In this document: positions 9,011-17,106 of the stretch, piece after piece | Layout of the letters: every line of letters begins with the position of its first letter | Position numbering within the stretch: the first letter of the stretch is position 1 | Source: a virus | Strand: one strand, 5' to 3' | IMG/VR virus record: IMGVR_UViG_3300010389_000096 | Location: 1 to 28,097 of that record | DNA: 28,097 nucleotides | Notes under the pieces: generated by a model | What the model was told of the DNA's origin: nothing | The model's database searches: none | Seen by the model: the letters and a program-made list of their open reading frames with translations, nothing else | Position numbers and translations under genes: made by a program

Positions 9011-9230
9011 ACTTTGCTTTCATTGCTTCTGATTCTTCTTTTTTTTGTTTTACAAGACGTCTTAGAAACCATTCTCTTATTTTTATTGGCAAATTATAAG
9101 CTTCTATAAAACTCCATCCACCATGATATTGTAAAATAAAAAACTGCTCATATACGTTTTGTATATATTCATCACTTAGGCCAAAAAAACTCGACCGTAA
9201 AGGGCACCTCCATGTCACCTTCGTGACCAC
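9009..9230 (-). CDS. Overlapping tail-chaperone-like ORF, probably a frameshift extension
   Basis: This reading frame overlaps the 3' end of the gp26-type gene and continues 160 bases beyond its stop. The part after the overlap (residues 17-73) is a convincing small helical domain with YEQFFILQYHGG and then a charged Lys/Glu tail. The frame contains no ATG before its last few codons; the nominal start is a GTG at 9230 inside the upstream gene without a well-placed SD. A run of seven T at 9189-9183 lies where the two frames could join, so ribosomes slipping +1 (or -2) would give a 330- or 331-aa fusion. Position between baseplate assembly and tape measure genes is typical for tail assembly chaperones, which are often made by frameshifting. 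Independent translation from GTG remains possible. Confidence 0.6.
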   Translation of the reverse strand: MVTKVTWRCPLRSSFFGLSDEYIQNVYEQFFILQYHGGWSFIEAYNLPIKIREWFLRRLVKQKKEESEAMKAK

Positions 9231-10002
9231 AAGATGAACAACTAAATGTTTGTCTCATGTCTACATCTGGAGTAAGTCTTTTTACGACTCCCCTTAAAAG
9301 CTTGGCGTCAACAACTGGTAGGTTGTCAACAAAATTGGATATAAGACCTCTGTCTCTCTGGCCCTCAACAGAAACAATTATTCTTTTTAACTGTGATGTT
9401 GAAAGGTTTTCCTCTTTTTGTTTTGTCCTGTTCATTTCGGTCAAAATTTCGCTTTCATCTTTTCCTGTTAAAAGCTTAAACTCAACATTTACACCTGTTT
9501 TTATAAGCTGCAACATGAAAGTACCTGATTCAGTTAGAGTTGCCCCTATGCTTTTTGGTTCTGTTACCTCAGTAGGTTCCATCTCAGATAAGTCAAAAGT
9601 AAATTTTGTTTTTTCTTCACATTCTGGGCAAGTTACTGAAACAGCATACTCTGGTCCATAACCTGAAATTCTTGCTGCTATTGTTAAGGCATTTTTATCT
9701 CCTACAAGAAGATCTTCTACTTTCACGTTTTTGTCTATAATAAGACTTTGCAGCATTCTGTCTATTGCAACACCTTTTTTTATAAGTGCTTTAGAGGTTA
9801 AGATGTCTTCCTCTTTTGCAGTCATAAATTTTATTTCTATTTCACTACAACCATGCAAAGGATGGCCTGGTCCATAAAACTTTCCTTGTGAAGGAAGCGG
9901 AACTATCTCTGTTGGTGCTGAAAACTGAAGAGGCGTTCCTTGTTGAACAGTAGAAACAGCCCCTGGTACTGGGACTTGTATTCTGTTATCATTGTCTCTC
10001 AT
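9172..10002 (-). CDS. gp26-type baseplate protein with two Cys pairs
   Basis: Belongs by pattern to the T4 gp26 baseplate-protein family (assembly of the baseplate hub). After a variable N-terminus, residues 32-100 hold the family signature: LPSQGKFYG, then I-E-I-K-F-M-T-A-K-E-E-D-I-L-T (about 55-69), and VEDLLVGDKNALTIAARISGYGP. A zinc-ribbon-like CPEC (C125, C128) follows, paired with CSSC (C255, C258) near the end. The pairs probably bind one zinc ion. The 0-frame product ends in EFFWPK immediately after the seven-T run where the downstream overlapping ORF could be joined. It follows the second tube-like gene by 37 bases; the start ATG 10002 has AAAGGATA upstream. Confidence in the family is good; the precise hub role is inferred from T4. 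Confidence 0.75.
   Translation of the reverse strand: MRDNDNRIQVPVPGAVSTVQQGTPLQFSAPTEIVPLPSQGKFYGPGHPLHGCSEIEIKFMTAKEEDILTSKALIKKGVAIDRMLQSLIIDKNVKVEDLLVGDKNALTIAARISGYGPEYAVSVTCPECEEKTKFTFDLSEMEPTEVTEPKSIGATLTESGTFMLQLIKTGVNVEFKLLTGKDESEILTEMNRTKQKEENLSTSQLKRIIVSVEGQRDRGLISNFVDNLPVVDAKLLRGVVKRLTPDVDMRQTFSCSSCGHEGDMEVPFTVEFFWPK
9183..9189 (-). other. Candidate programmed frameshift site (seven T)
   Basis: Minus-strand reading is GAG TTT TTT TGG in the gp26-type frame. A +1 shift (skip one T) or a -2 slip within the T run leads into GGC CTA AGT, the frame of the overlapping small ORF; a -1 slip meets a TAA two codons later. The 0-frame stop TGA is only three codons past the run, typical for recoding sites. 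Confidence 0.5.
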
Positions 10003-10039
10003 TATCTATCCTTTCTTTAACGCTTAAAAAATTAAGATA

Positions 10040-10930
10040 CTATCTCTCCAGTGGATCTGTAGTTGTTCTTCCGGTGGAATCTGTTTGGATAGTACCTGCT
10101 GTCATAGAATCACCAAGTTCATAGGCTCTTGGCAATAGTCTTCTTCTCTGTAAGTTAGAACGATATTTATCTCCTCGGTTGCGGCTGAGATTAGCATCAT
10201 ATGCATCTGTCGATCGTTTATCGGGCTGAAAAAAATTATCGTCAACTTCTATATTTAGTGGTGTAGGTCTCCCTTGCTGCCTTACACCTGTAGCTTCGGC
10301 TGCTCTTTCTGCGGCTGGAGTTGTTCTATTTGCAACCTGTTGTTCTCCTGGTATAACGCCGTTTAGTTCTAAAGTGGCCCAATCATAAATTATTGTAAAA
10401 GTATAAGTATTAAGAGACTCATTAGAATAACTAACCTGCGAAGAATCAAATGTTGCAATCCATGGTTCATGGAGGGTCCACTCTTCTATGTTTTGTGTTG
10501 AGCCTCCTTGTAAAAAAGAATCTTCATTTTTTAACTGTTGTATCACAACTTGGTCTAATTTTATTGCAGTTTTTGTTGGGCTTTTTTGAAAAGAAAGTGC
10601 GCCCCATTCGTCGATCCTAAAAGAGTTTTGATCGTTTTCTTTGTTTAAAAACGTGCTTAAATAAGACAAAAGCAAATTGTCTACTGTATCTATACAAACT
10701 ATGCGAACAGGAGACCATGTTACATTTGTTGGGAATTTTCTTTCTTCATTTAGTAGCTTTCCTGTTCTTTGTCCTACTGTGAAAGAAGGCTTGTCAACAG
10801 AAACAACATAATAATATGGTATCTCTAAAACTTGATTTTGTTCATTCCCAAAAGACAATATCAGCTTGAACTTAAAGCTTTGCTTTGGTTCAAAACTGCT
10901 ATCTGTCCAAAATGGTTTGTTTTTTGACAT
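10040..10930 (-). CDS. Second tail tube-like protein with C-terminal extension
   Basis: A 296-aa paralogue of the adjacent 194-aa tube protein. Shared columns are FWTDSSFEPKQSFKFK at about 7-22, KPSF near 47, a F-P-x-x-V-x-W segment near 67, and the closing LNTYTFTIIYDWA near 177-189. Beyond residue about 195 it carries a polar, Arg/Thr-rich extension of some 100 residues that the other copy lacks. In T4 the tube-fold proteins gp48 and gp54 (320-364 aa) form the first rings at the baseplate, so this copy may be a tube initiator or a minor ring; a second major tube subunit is also possible. It starts 10 bases after the first tube gene with AAGGATG as SD. Confidence 0.7.
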   Translation of the reverse strand: MSKNKPFWTDSSFEPKQSFKFKLILSFGNEQNQVLEIPYYYVVSVDKPSFTVGQRTGKLLNEERKFPTNVTWSPVRIVCIDTVDNLLLSYLSTFLNKENDQNSFRIDEWGALSFQKSPTKTAIKLDQVVIQQLKNEDSFLQGGSTQNIEEWTLHEPWIATFDSSQVSYSNESLNTYTFTIIYDWATLELNGVIPGEQQVANRTTPAAERAAEATGVRQQGRPTPLNIEVDDNFFQPDKRSTDAYDANLSRNRGDKYRSNLQRRRLLPRAYELGDSMTAGTIQTDSTGRTTTDPLER

Positions 10931-10939
10931 TTACATCCT

Positions 10940-11524
10940 TTACGAAGAAGTGTCCTCAAACGAAGCCCAATCATATTTAACTGTTATTGTATAAGTGCTG
11001 AGATCTTCCTTAGCATAATCAAGCTCATCCATTTCAAGCTTTGTTATAATAGGATTATAAAGACTCCAACGTTCTACTACATTGCCTTCTGCATTTAGTT
11101 GCTCCACATCAAACTTTACTTGTGCAGAACTGACACTTTCCTGAGAAGAAAATGGTGTGGTGACATTCTTTGTCATTAAATCCTTGGACAAAAAGCTAAG
11201 ACCTTCTGGAGTAAAGGCACTACCAGCACCAGCAAGAATATCTGGGTAATTAGAAGAAGCTATCACATCGACCAAACTGCGTATTGTGTTGTTTTCGACA
11301 TCATCTACAAAGATGAGTGTCACATCGTTCCAACGAACTGTTCCTGGAAAGTTAAACTCACGTCCGCCAGCTTTATGTTGTACTGTGTTTACCTCAAAAG
11401 AAGGCTTGCGCGCTTGTTTTAGATAAAAATATCTAATTGGCTCCTCTGTTGAACCAGGTCCAAAATCGATCTTAAATCTAAAAGCTCGTTTTGGTTCAAA
11501 ATTACTTTCTGTCCAGAATGTCAT
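10940..11524 (-). CDS. Tail tube protein (gp19-like)
   Basis: Forms the inner tube of the contractile tail. The 194-aa length is close to T4 gp19 (163 aa), and it follows the sheath gene as gp19 follows gp18. Landmarks are FWTESNFEPKRAFRFK at 3-18, ARKPSFEVN near 38-46, F-P-G-T-V-R-W-N-D-V near 59-68, and the closing STYTITVKYDWASFED. The start ATG 11524 has TAGGAGAA upstream and, 29-39 bases away, an ACTATTTA element, so it may be made at a higher level than the sheath gene alone would allow. Assignment is from pattern and synteny. Confidence 0.82.
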   Translation of the reverse strand: MTFWTESNFEPKRAFRFKIDFGPGSTEEPIRYFYLKQARKPSFEVNTVQHKAGGREFNFPGTVRWNDVTLIFVDDVENNTIRSLVDVIASSNYPDILAGAGSAFTPEGLSFLSKDLMTKNVTTPFSSQESVSSAQVKFDVEQLNAEGNVVERWSLYNPIITKLEMDELDYAKEDLSTYTITVKYDWASFEDTSS

Positions 11525-11552
11525 GTGTATAGTTCTCCTATTATATCACTAC

Positions 11553-11563
11553 TAAATAGTTGC
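11553..11563 (-). promoter_or_regulatory. Candidate late promoter element upstream of tail tube
   Basis: Minus-strand GCAACTATTTA in the 49-base gap between the sheath stop and the tube start. It contains the same ACTATTTA octamer as the other late-gene leaders. Inferred function. Confidence 0.45.
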
Positions 11564-11573
11564 TTTTTTATTT

Positions 11574-14420
11574 TTAAAGATCTTCGAAAGAAGCACCTGT
11601 GTTTGTAATAACAAAGTCAATACCAATAAACTCTATAGCATATACTGGTTTGATGAACAACTTGGCATACATCATGTTTCTATCGATTTCTTCTGGTGTT
11701 GTAGTTGTTCTATCAAGTACAAGCTTGTAGTCACTTATGCCAAAGCCATTTTTTACACTTTCCAAAATAGAAGTGGCTGGCCTACGGAAACGATTCCAGG
11801 TGTTTTCTACGTTTGGTTCAAAGAGAAGCCCAGCCGCCAAGATAGACATTTGCTTTTTGAGGAAAATAACAAGTCTTCTTACGTTGATTCTATCAAGAGC
11901 AGAAGGTGTAGCTTGTAGTGTTTTTTGTCCAAAAATAACAATACCTTCGCTTGGGAAAGATGCTATTGGATTGATGTTCACCTCGTAAAGAGCATCACGC
12001 TGTTTTGCGCTTAGTTTTTCTCTTACTCCAACAACTGAGAGGCCAGAGGAACCAAGTGAAAGACCACCACGATTAAAACCAGCAGGTGCAAACCAGACTT
12101 CGCTTCTTTCCTGACTTGAAGCCATTGTTCCAAGTGCTACAACTGAAGGTGGCATCCACATAGGAGCACCACTTTCTGTATCAAGTACTTTTACCCAAGG
12201 ATAATAAGCACAGCCATAGCTTGTGTTTAGGTTGCGAGCCTTGATGTTTGAAATGGTAGTAGAAACACTACCAATTCTTGTTTCTTCGCTTGAAGAATCT
12301 TCTGAAGTTGGTTGATATCCACCCTTTAGATCGATGATAGCAAGAGCGTCACCGCGTTGTTCGCAAATATCCATTGCATACTTAGTGATTGGCTCGTGTG
12401 TTACCCCTGGAAGAACAAGAAGGTTCATATCGAGAACTTCTGGATCTTTGACGCTGTCAATAGCTCTGAAAAGAGAATTTGCTGCGTAGTTAGCAACTGC
12501 TGTCCCGCCATTATCATCCAATCTTGTATTGCGGAATGGCTCTTTTTCTGTTATATCAAGTCCGTTGTCACCGCCAAATAGTGGCATGGTAAATCTGTCA
12601 TGTCCCTGATCTAATATGTTTGTATATGAACCACTCTTGGCTGTAAGGGAATCGCCAGCAGCACGAGAACCAGAAGACCAATATGTATATGTTCCAAGAG
12701 TAGCTGATGATGTTACTACAACATCGTCAAGCGAGAATATAAAACTTGCTTCTAAAGATCCTGTGGGATCATAAGAGTTAAGTGATTCTACTTTTGCTCT
12801 TGTTAGTTCTATAAAATCTTCGCTTAAGCGTGCCTGTGGTGAACCTAACAAGCCTGCGTTAGGAACAATACCAAAATAAGCTTGTGTAATATCTGGCACA
12901 CCAGCTTGGGAAGAAGAAACAAGAAGCTTCATTCTTGGAAAATCTAACTGCACGTTTAGGTTTGCAATATCGCCTTTAGCAAGACTTGCAGAAGGAGCAA
13001 GAGGTATAACGCCATTTGCAACTCTTAGAAATTGGCTTCCTCCGATATTGCCAGCATTATTGACTGTTACTGAACTAAGCCGTGGTGGACCAAAGAAACC
13101 AAATGGTACAAGGGCTGGCTCTACACCTCCCTGTTCAACAGCAGGACTTAACTCTACACGAACATACCTTGAAAGGTTTGGGTAATCTCCGTATTCCTTG
13201 TGTCTTTTTTCTGATTCGCTCCACACCATTCTTCTATCACCAATACGAGCAGCTACAAAGTTTGGTGAACTTGGATCAAGGTTACAACCAGCAAATACCT
13301 CAAGGAACTCTGGATTTGAATCGAGATCGTCAATTTTTCTTACTGCTACAGTGAATGTACCATATTTCTCAAACTGGTTTACAGGAGGCTTGATATCAAG
13401 AATTGAAACTTTTACATTGTTTTGTTCCCAGTCTCCACCAAGACCTTCGCTTGCAACAAGTCGGAAAAGCTTGGTCATGTTAGCTGGACTATAGCTGCTT
13501 GTGTTTGCATTAAGATCTTGACCAATTATCCAACCAGTTTTTCCTGGTTGTGCTTGGACATTTTCATGGTCGCCAAGGTTTACAGAACCGCTTTCTAGAG
13601 CACCAATAAAAGCAAATGATTGTGCGCTTGCAGAAGAACCAGAAAGGCTTTCAGATAAGAAAGTTTCAAAAGTCTCTCCTAGCCAGTATGTTTTTTGGAT
13701 AGTTGAATCTGTTATTGTTGCATTTGTGAGGGTTGGATTTGTGTTAAAGACTTTACGAATAAACTTAGACGAATTTGGGTTAAAGTTAAAAGTGACATCT
13801 TCAAGTGAACCAGTTGAAGCATCTACGATTTGCATTCGGAATCCAAAATCGTCTCCGTTGCTTTGAATAAGCACACCACTACCACTTTCTAAGGTAGAAC
13901 CACCAGGAACATTACCAACAAGCCTTACACCACCTTCGTTTAGATAAAAAACAGCAGCAAGAGAACCTGTTGTACTTGCATAACTTGAACCACTTGGTAT
14001 AACCCAAAGACCGTATGCACCGCCATTTTGCGCAGTATCAGTGTCAGTAGTTTGATTAGCTGTAGCCCATCCAGCGTATCCTGTTGTTGTCGCATTTGAA
14101 TCTTGTGTACCTAATAGTCTTACCATCGTAAGAGGTGTTGAATTCTTCAACCATGCTTCAGCAGCATAAGAAGCATACAATGGTGCAGTAGTATTACCAT
14201 TACGCCATACATCGGTATTGCCTACACCGCGATCTGGTGTTCCAAATTTTTCGACAAATTCTTCATAACTTCCTACGGTTACAGGTACCATACCTGGACC
14301 ACGAAGAGTTCTTCCTATTACAACAGGACCGATTTGAGCAGGCAATCTTGAAATTTGAGACTTATCAATCTCTTTTACCTGTACTCCTGGTGATACAAAA
14401 CGAAATTTCTTTGCTGGCAT
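11574..14420 (-). CDS. Tail sheath protein (gp18-like)
   Basis: Contractile sheath subunit. The N-terminus reads MPAKKFRFVSPGVQVKEID, the standard sheath opening (SPGVxxxExD), followed by PVVIGRTLRGPGMVPVTVGS. The conserved C-terminal domain is clear: YEVNINPIASFPSEGIVIFG, RINVRRLVIFLKKQM, then FEPNVENTWNRFRRPATSIL, ending with KPVYAIEFIGIDFVITNTGAS. At 948 aa it is much longer than T4 gp18 (659 aa); the extra length is in the central, Ser/Gly/Asn-rich region (about 110-600), expected to form surface domains on the sheath. SD is GAGGAGAA. A 93-base leader with a promoter-like element precedes it, so it probably begins a transcription unit. Confidence 0.93.
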   Translation of the reverse strand: MPAKKFRFVSPGVQVKEIDKSQISRLPAQIGPVVIGRTLRGPGMVPVTVGSYEEFVEKFGTPDRGVGNTDVWRNGNTTAPLYASYAAEAWLKNSTPLTMVRLLGTQDSNATTTGYAGWATANQTTDTDTAQNGGAYGLWVIPSGSSYASTTGSLAAVFYLNEGGVRLVGNVPGGSTLESGSGVLIQSNGDDFGFRMQIVDASTGSLEDVTFNFNPNSSKFIRKVFNTNPTLTNATITDSTIQKTYWLGETFETFLSESLSGSSASAQSFAFIGALESGSVNLGDHENVQAQPGKTGWIIGQDLNANTSSYSPANMTKLFRLVASEGLGGDWEQNNVKVSILDIKPPVNQFEKYGTFTVAVRKIDDLDSNPEFLEVFAGCNLDPSSPNFVAARIGDRRMVWSESEKRHKEYGDYPNLSRYVRVELSPAVEQGGVEPALVPFGFFGPPRLSSVTVNNAGNIGGSQFLRVANGVIPLAPSASLAKGDIANLNVQLDFPRMKLLVSSSQAGVPDITQAYFGIVPNAGLLGSPQARLSEDFIELTRAKVESLNSYDPTGSLEASFIFSLDDVVVTSSATLGTYTYWSSGSRAAGDSLTAKSGSYTNILDQGHDRFTMPLFGGDNGLDITEKEPFRNTRLDDNGGTAVANYAANSLFRAIDSVKDPEVLDMNLLVLPGVTHEPITKYAMDICEQRGDALAIIDLKGGYQPTSEDSSSEETRIGSVSTTISNIKARNLNTSYGCAYYPWVKVLDTESGAPMWMPPSVVALGTMASSQERSEVWFAPAGFNRGGLSLGSSGLSVVGVREKLSAKQRDALYEVNINPIASFPSEGIVIFGQKTLQATPSALDRINVRRLVIFLKKQMSILAAGLLFEPNVENTWNRFRRPATSILESVKNGFGISDYKLVLDRTTTTPEEIDRNMMYAKLFIKPVYAIEFIGIDFVITNTGASFEDL

Positions 14421-14466
14421 TCTGGTGTTCTCCTCGAAAAATAAAATAACTTTTAGTTGTCTCTAA

Positions 14467-14477
14467 TAAATAGTATG
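14467..14477 (-). promoter_or_regulatory. Candidate late promoter element upstream of sheath
   Basis: Minus-strand CATACTATTTA, 47-57 bases before the sheath start, inside the 93-base gap after the tail-completion gene. The same eleven bases occur upstream of the scaffold gene. I see no strong terminator or other structure in this gap. Confidence 0.5.
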
Positions 14478-14513
14478 CTGTTTACTCAAAGTCATTGTAT
14501 TATTTATTTTTTG

Positions 14514-15311
14514 TTACTCAAAAACAAGATATTCTCTTGGTATTTGAACTTCAACAATATTTTCTCTTACAGATACTTTTGGTTTTTCATCATTTGGCCC
14601 CTTGCCTATAAGGTGGGCAAGAACCTTTATCGTCACTTGACTATTGAATAATCTCTCGTTCTGCTGCAAATCAGATATGTTATTTTTTTGTGAAAAGTTT
14701 GGCTCTACAAAAGCCTCGTACCTGTGACCTTCGTCCTTTATAATAAAATAGTTTGTTGCTCCCGTGAAAGTTATAAAAGGCTGCAACAGAGTGTTCATCT
14801 GTTGCTGGTATTCTGTTTTTATGTCTACAACATAGGTCATTGTAACATACACGGGCATTGACACATATTTTGTTTGGTATATAATTTTGTTATTTTCTCT
14901 TTTGAAGTTTGGTTGTCCTACTAATCTTTTTGATGAAGCATTAGCAAAGTTTGCAGTTTTGTCTTGCTTTATAACTCGGTGAATAGCAATAGAGCCACCT
15001 TTTTCATCATTAAAAGGTCTTACATCACCCCAATATTTACCTTTTTTATCTTTTTCTTTTGAGATATCAGTTCTTTCTAAGGTTATTACTGGCAAGATGA
15101 AGTTGTTGCTGTCATCTCGTAACTCTTTTTTATTTTTTACCTGCCAAGAACGTTCTCCTGTTACCCATATAACAGGAGTCTTTTTCCAACCTCGATTTGT
15201 ATCACAATGAAGATCTAAGCTGTTGTCGAGCCAATTATATATTGCCATGTCAACATTTTCTATCTTGGATGGTTCATATGGAAGTTGTGATTTTTTGTCT
15301 ATTTCTGTCAT
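14514..15311 (-). CDS. Tail completion/sheath stabiliser (gp15-like)
   Basis: A 265-aa protein resembling T4 gp15-type tail terminators, which cap the sheath and dock the head. The helpful segment is YVSMPVYVTMTYVVDIKTEY (about 150-169), followed by QQQMNTLLQPF and a GHRYEAFVEP stretch. T4 gp15 is 272 aa, nearly the same length, and the order neck, neck, gp15-like, sheath matches T4. It begins 5 bases after the previous gene's stop. Other family members are known as tail completion or connector proteins; the assignment is by pattern plus synteny. Confidence 0.7.
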   Translation of the reverse strand: MTEIDKKSQLPYEPSKIENVDMAIYNWLDNSLDLHCDTNRGWKKTPVIWVTGERSWQVKNKKELRDDSNNFILPVITLERTDISKEKDKKGKYWGDVRPFNDEKGGSIAIHRVIKQDKTANFANASSKRLVGQPNFKRENNKIIYQTKYVSMPVYVTMTYVVDIKTEYQQQMNTLLQPFITFTGATNYFIIKDEGHRYEAFVEPNFSQKNNISDLQQNERLFNSQVTIKVLAHLIGKGPNDEKPKVSVRENIVEVQIPREYLVFE

Positions 15312-15316
15312 CGTGT

Positions 15317-15814
15317 TTACCTATCAATATCCATTTCGGGGAAAACTCCCTGTCTTGCATTGATACATTGTGCTGAAATTTCAAATTTGTGTTCTTGTTG
15401 ACCAAAAAGAAGTCTTGGTTCTAACAATTTAACTATCTCAAAATATTGATCTGCATAAAGAACAAAATCTCCCTCTCTTACATATAGATCTTGGTCTTCT
15501 GTCAATCTTCTTCTATGAAAATTAACAGTTATTTTTGTCTGTCTATCAAGGCCATAGTTTGAAGTAGTTGACTCTTGTCCATCCCATTTGACAAGAGCAT
15601 ATACTCTTACAGGTGGCAAAAAACTTTTTTGAATACTTTCTCCATAAAGAGGGTGAAAGTTCGTAGAGGATATGTCTATTGGATAATATAGAATTGTTTG
15701 TCCGACAACTCTTTCTGAAATCTCATCATTTACCTGTTTTGCATAATCGCGCTCTTTTTTTCCAAGAAAAAGAGGTGGAGGAACTTGTGAGGGTCTATCC
15801 CATTTTTCTGCCAT
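15317..15814 (-). CDS. Neck protein (gp14-like)
   Basis: A 165-aa protein between the gp13-like and gp15-like genes, where T4 has neck gene 14. The N-terminus is polar (KKERDYAKQVNDEISERVVG); the rest is a small beta-rich domain with TILYYPIDIS, then VYALVKWDGQES and FEISAQCINARQG near the end. T4 gp14 is longer (256 aa), so the match may be partial. It starts 6 bases after the upstream stop. Function is inferred mainly from gene order; a head-tail connector is the most likely class. Confidence 0.6.
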   Translation of the reverse strand: MAEKWDRPSQVPPPLFLGKKERDYAKQVNDEISERVVGQTILYYPIDISSTNFHPLYGESIQKSFLPPVRVYALVKWDGQESTTSNYGLDRQTKITVNFHRRRLTEDQDLYVREGDFVLYADQYFEIVKLLEPRLLFGQQEHKFEISAQCINARQGVFPEMDIDR

Positions 15815-15820
15815 ATTTTA

Positions 15821-17074
15821 TTACCCCACAAACACATTTAGAGGAAATTTCTCAAGAACTTTAGTAGCATTCTCAGTCATTCCTGCAGTAAGCTCTGAAA
15901 GCTTATCGTAAGTCATTTCCGAAAGAATTGTTTTCAGTTCTTCTTTCAAAGAATTTTGTTCTTCTTTTGCTTGACTTAACAAGTCACCACCGTTAAGATT
16001 GATGCTTTCACCTGGAATTGGAACAGTTGAAAATTTGCTTCTTATCTGCCCCAACATTTCTTTTGAAATGGCAAGAGCGTACCTTCGAATCCACTGTTTA
16101 CCTATTGAGTTTATTTTGCTATATGGTATATTACCAAACGGCAAGCTATTCATGTTGTTCACGCCATCAATTTTAGAGTCTACAGCAGCAGAACCAGTGG
16201 TTGGCTGAACTGTAGAGTCTGTTGGTATTACGAATTCTATCCAAATCTTTGGTATTTCGCTTTCTGGGTAAGGAAAGAGTCTTAACACATTGTTGCGAAG
16301 ATCGTATGAATAGTGAGAAATGCGTGTGTAAATGTTATCTTCGTAGCTCATTGCTTGAAGTTTGTTTTGCCAAGCCGGAATTATTTCAAAAGTACTATCA
16401 TCTGCGTACTGTCCATAAGTAGAAAGATTACCCACGGTGTTTAGTCCGCCATAATATCCATAAAATCTCCACATAGCGCGAGGAGATTTGTAATAGACCT
16501 TTCTTATGCTTAGTTTTTTGCCACCAACAAGGTTGTAAAAAGACGAAGAAGGATCAAGTGACTGATTATAGATGATATCTTGCAAGTTGTAATCTTGCTG
16601 TCCCTGGACAACATCTATAGAGGCACTAAAGTGAGTAAGATTTCCTCCTACATTTGCTTCTTCTGAAGTTTTTGTAGCAATCTGCTTTACATAGCCGATA
16701 TCAAATGATGGCAATTTTTGAGAAATATCGTTACCTGATACAACTTCACCATCACTATCAAAAGAAGCTGTAGTGTTTCCTAATGCGTTAGGTAGTGCGT
16801 TTTTTGACTGATGAATGTTGATAATATAAGAGTATTCAAGTGTTGCGGTTTCATAGGCAGAATATACATTGTGTTCTGTTAGTTCTATGTCAAGAACATC
16901 GCCGCCTAACATCTTATAGGTAAATGCTACCTGATCTGAAGCGCCTGAAAGAAATTGCTGGTCAGATACGTAAACACCAAATGGCAAACTGTTTGCAACA
17001 TTAGCAGTGCTTCCTGTTGATGGAAGCACAATAGCACTTACTTGGCTTTGTGGAGTTAGTGTTGGATAAGACAT
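15821..17074 (-). CDS. Neck protein (gp13-like)
   Basis: Head-completion/neck protein that joins tails to filled heads. The 417-aa product has a segment (about 54-90) YKMLGGDVLDIELTEHNVYS followed by AYETATLEYSYIIN, characteristic of gp13-type neck proteins of T4-like phages, and a C-terminal helical part (SAKxEQNSLKEELKTILSEM-like, from about 365). T4 gp13 is 309 aa, so this is longer. It opens the neck operon; its leader carries ACTACTTATA and AAAGAGGTG, nearly the same as the leader of the preceding HExxH gene. Confidence 0.72.
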   Translation of the reverse strand: MSYPTLTPQSQVSAIVLPSTGSTANVANSLPFGVYVSDQQFLSGASDQVAFTYKMLGGDVLDIELTEHNVYSAYETATLEYSYIINIHQSKNALPNALGNTTASFDSDGEVVSGNDISQKLPSFDIGYVKQIATKTSEEANVGGNLTHFSASIDVVQGQQDYNLQDIIYNQSLDPSSSFYNLVGGKKLSIRKVYYKSPRAMWRFYGYYGGLNTVGNLSTYGQYADDSTFEIIPAWQNKLQAMSYEDNIYTRISHYSYDLRNNVLRLFPYPESEIPKIWIEFVIPTDSTVQPTTGSAAVDSKIDGVNNMNSLPFGNIPYSKINSIGKQWIRRYALAISKEMLGQIRSKFSTVPIPGESINLNGGDLLSQAKEEQNSLKEELKTILSEMTYDKLSELTAGMTENATKVLEKFPLNVFVG

Positions 17075-17082
17075 TCAATTGG

Positions 17083-17103
17083 CACCTCTTTTATATAAGT
17101 AGT
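17083..17103 (-). repeat. Leader repeat, copy 1 (gp13-like gene)
   Basis: A 21-base leader made of ACTACTTATA, two variable bases and AAAGAGGTG on the minus strand. It matches 19 of 21 positions with the leader at 17717-17737. The AAAGAGGTG half is the SD of the downstream gene; the other half could be a -10-like box. Confidence 0.7.
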
Positions 17104-17106
17104 AAA

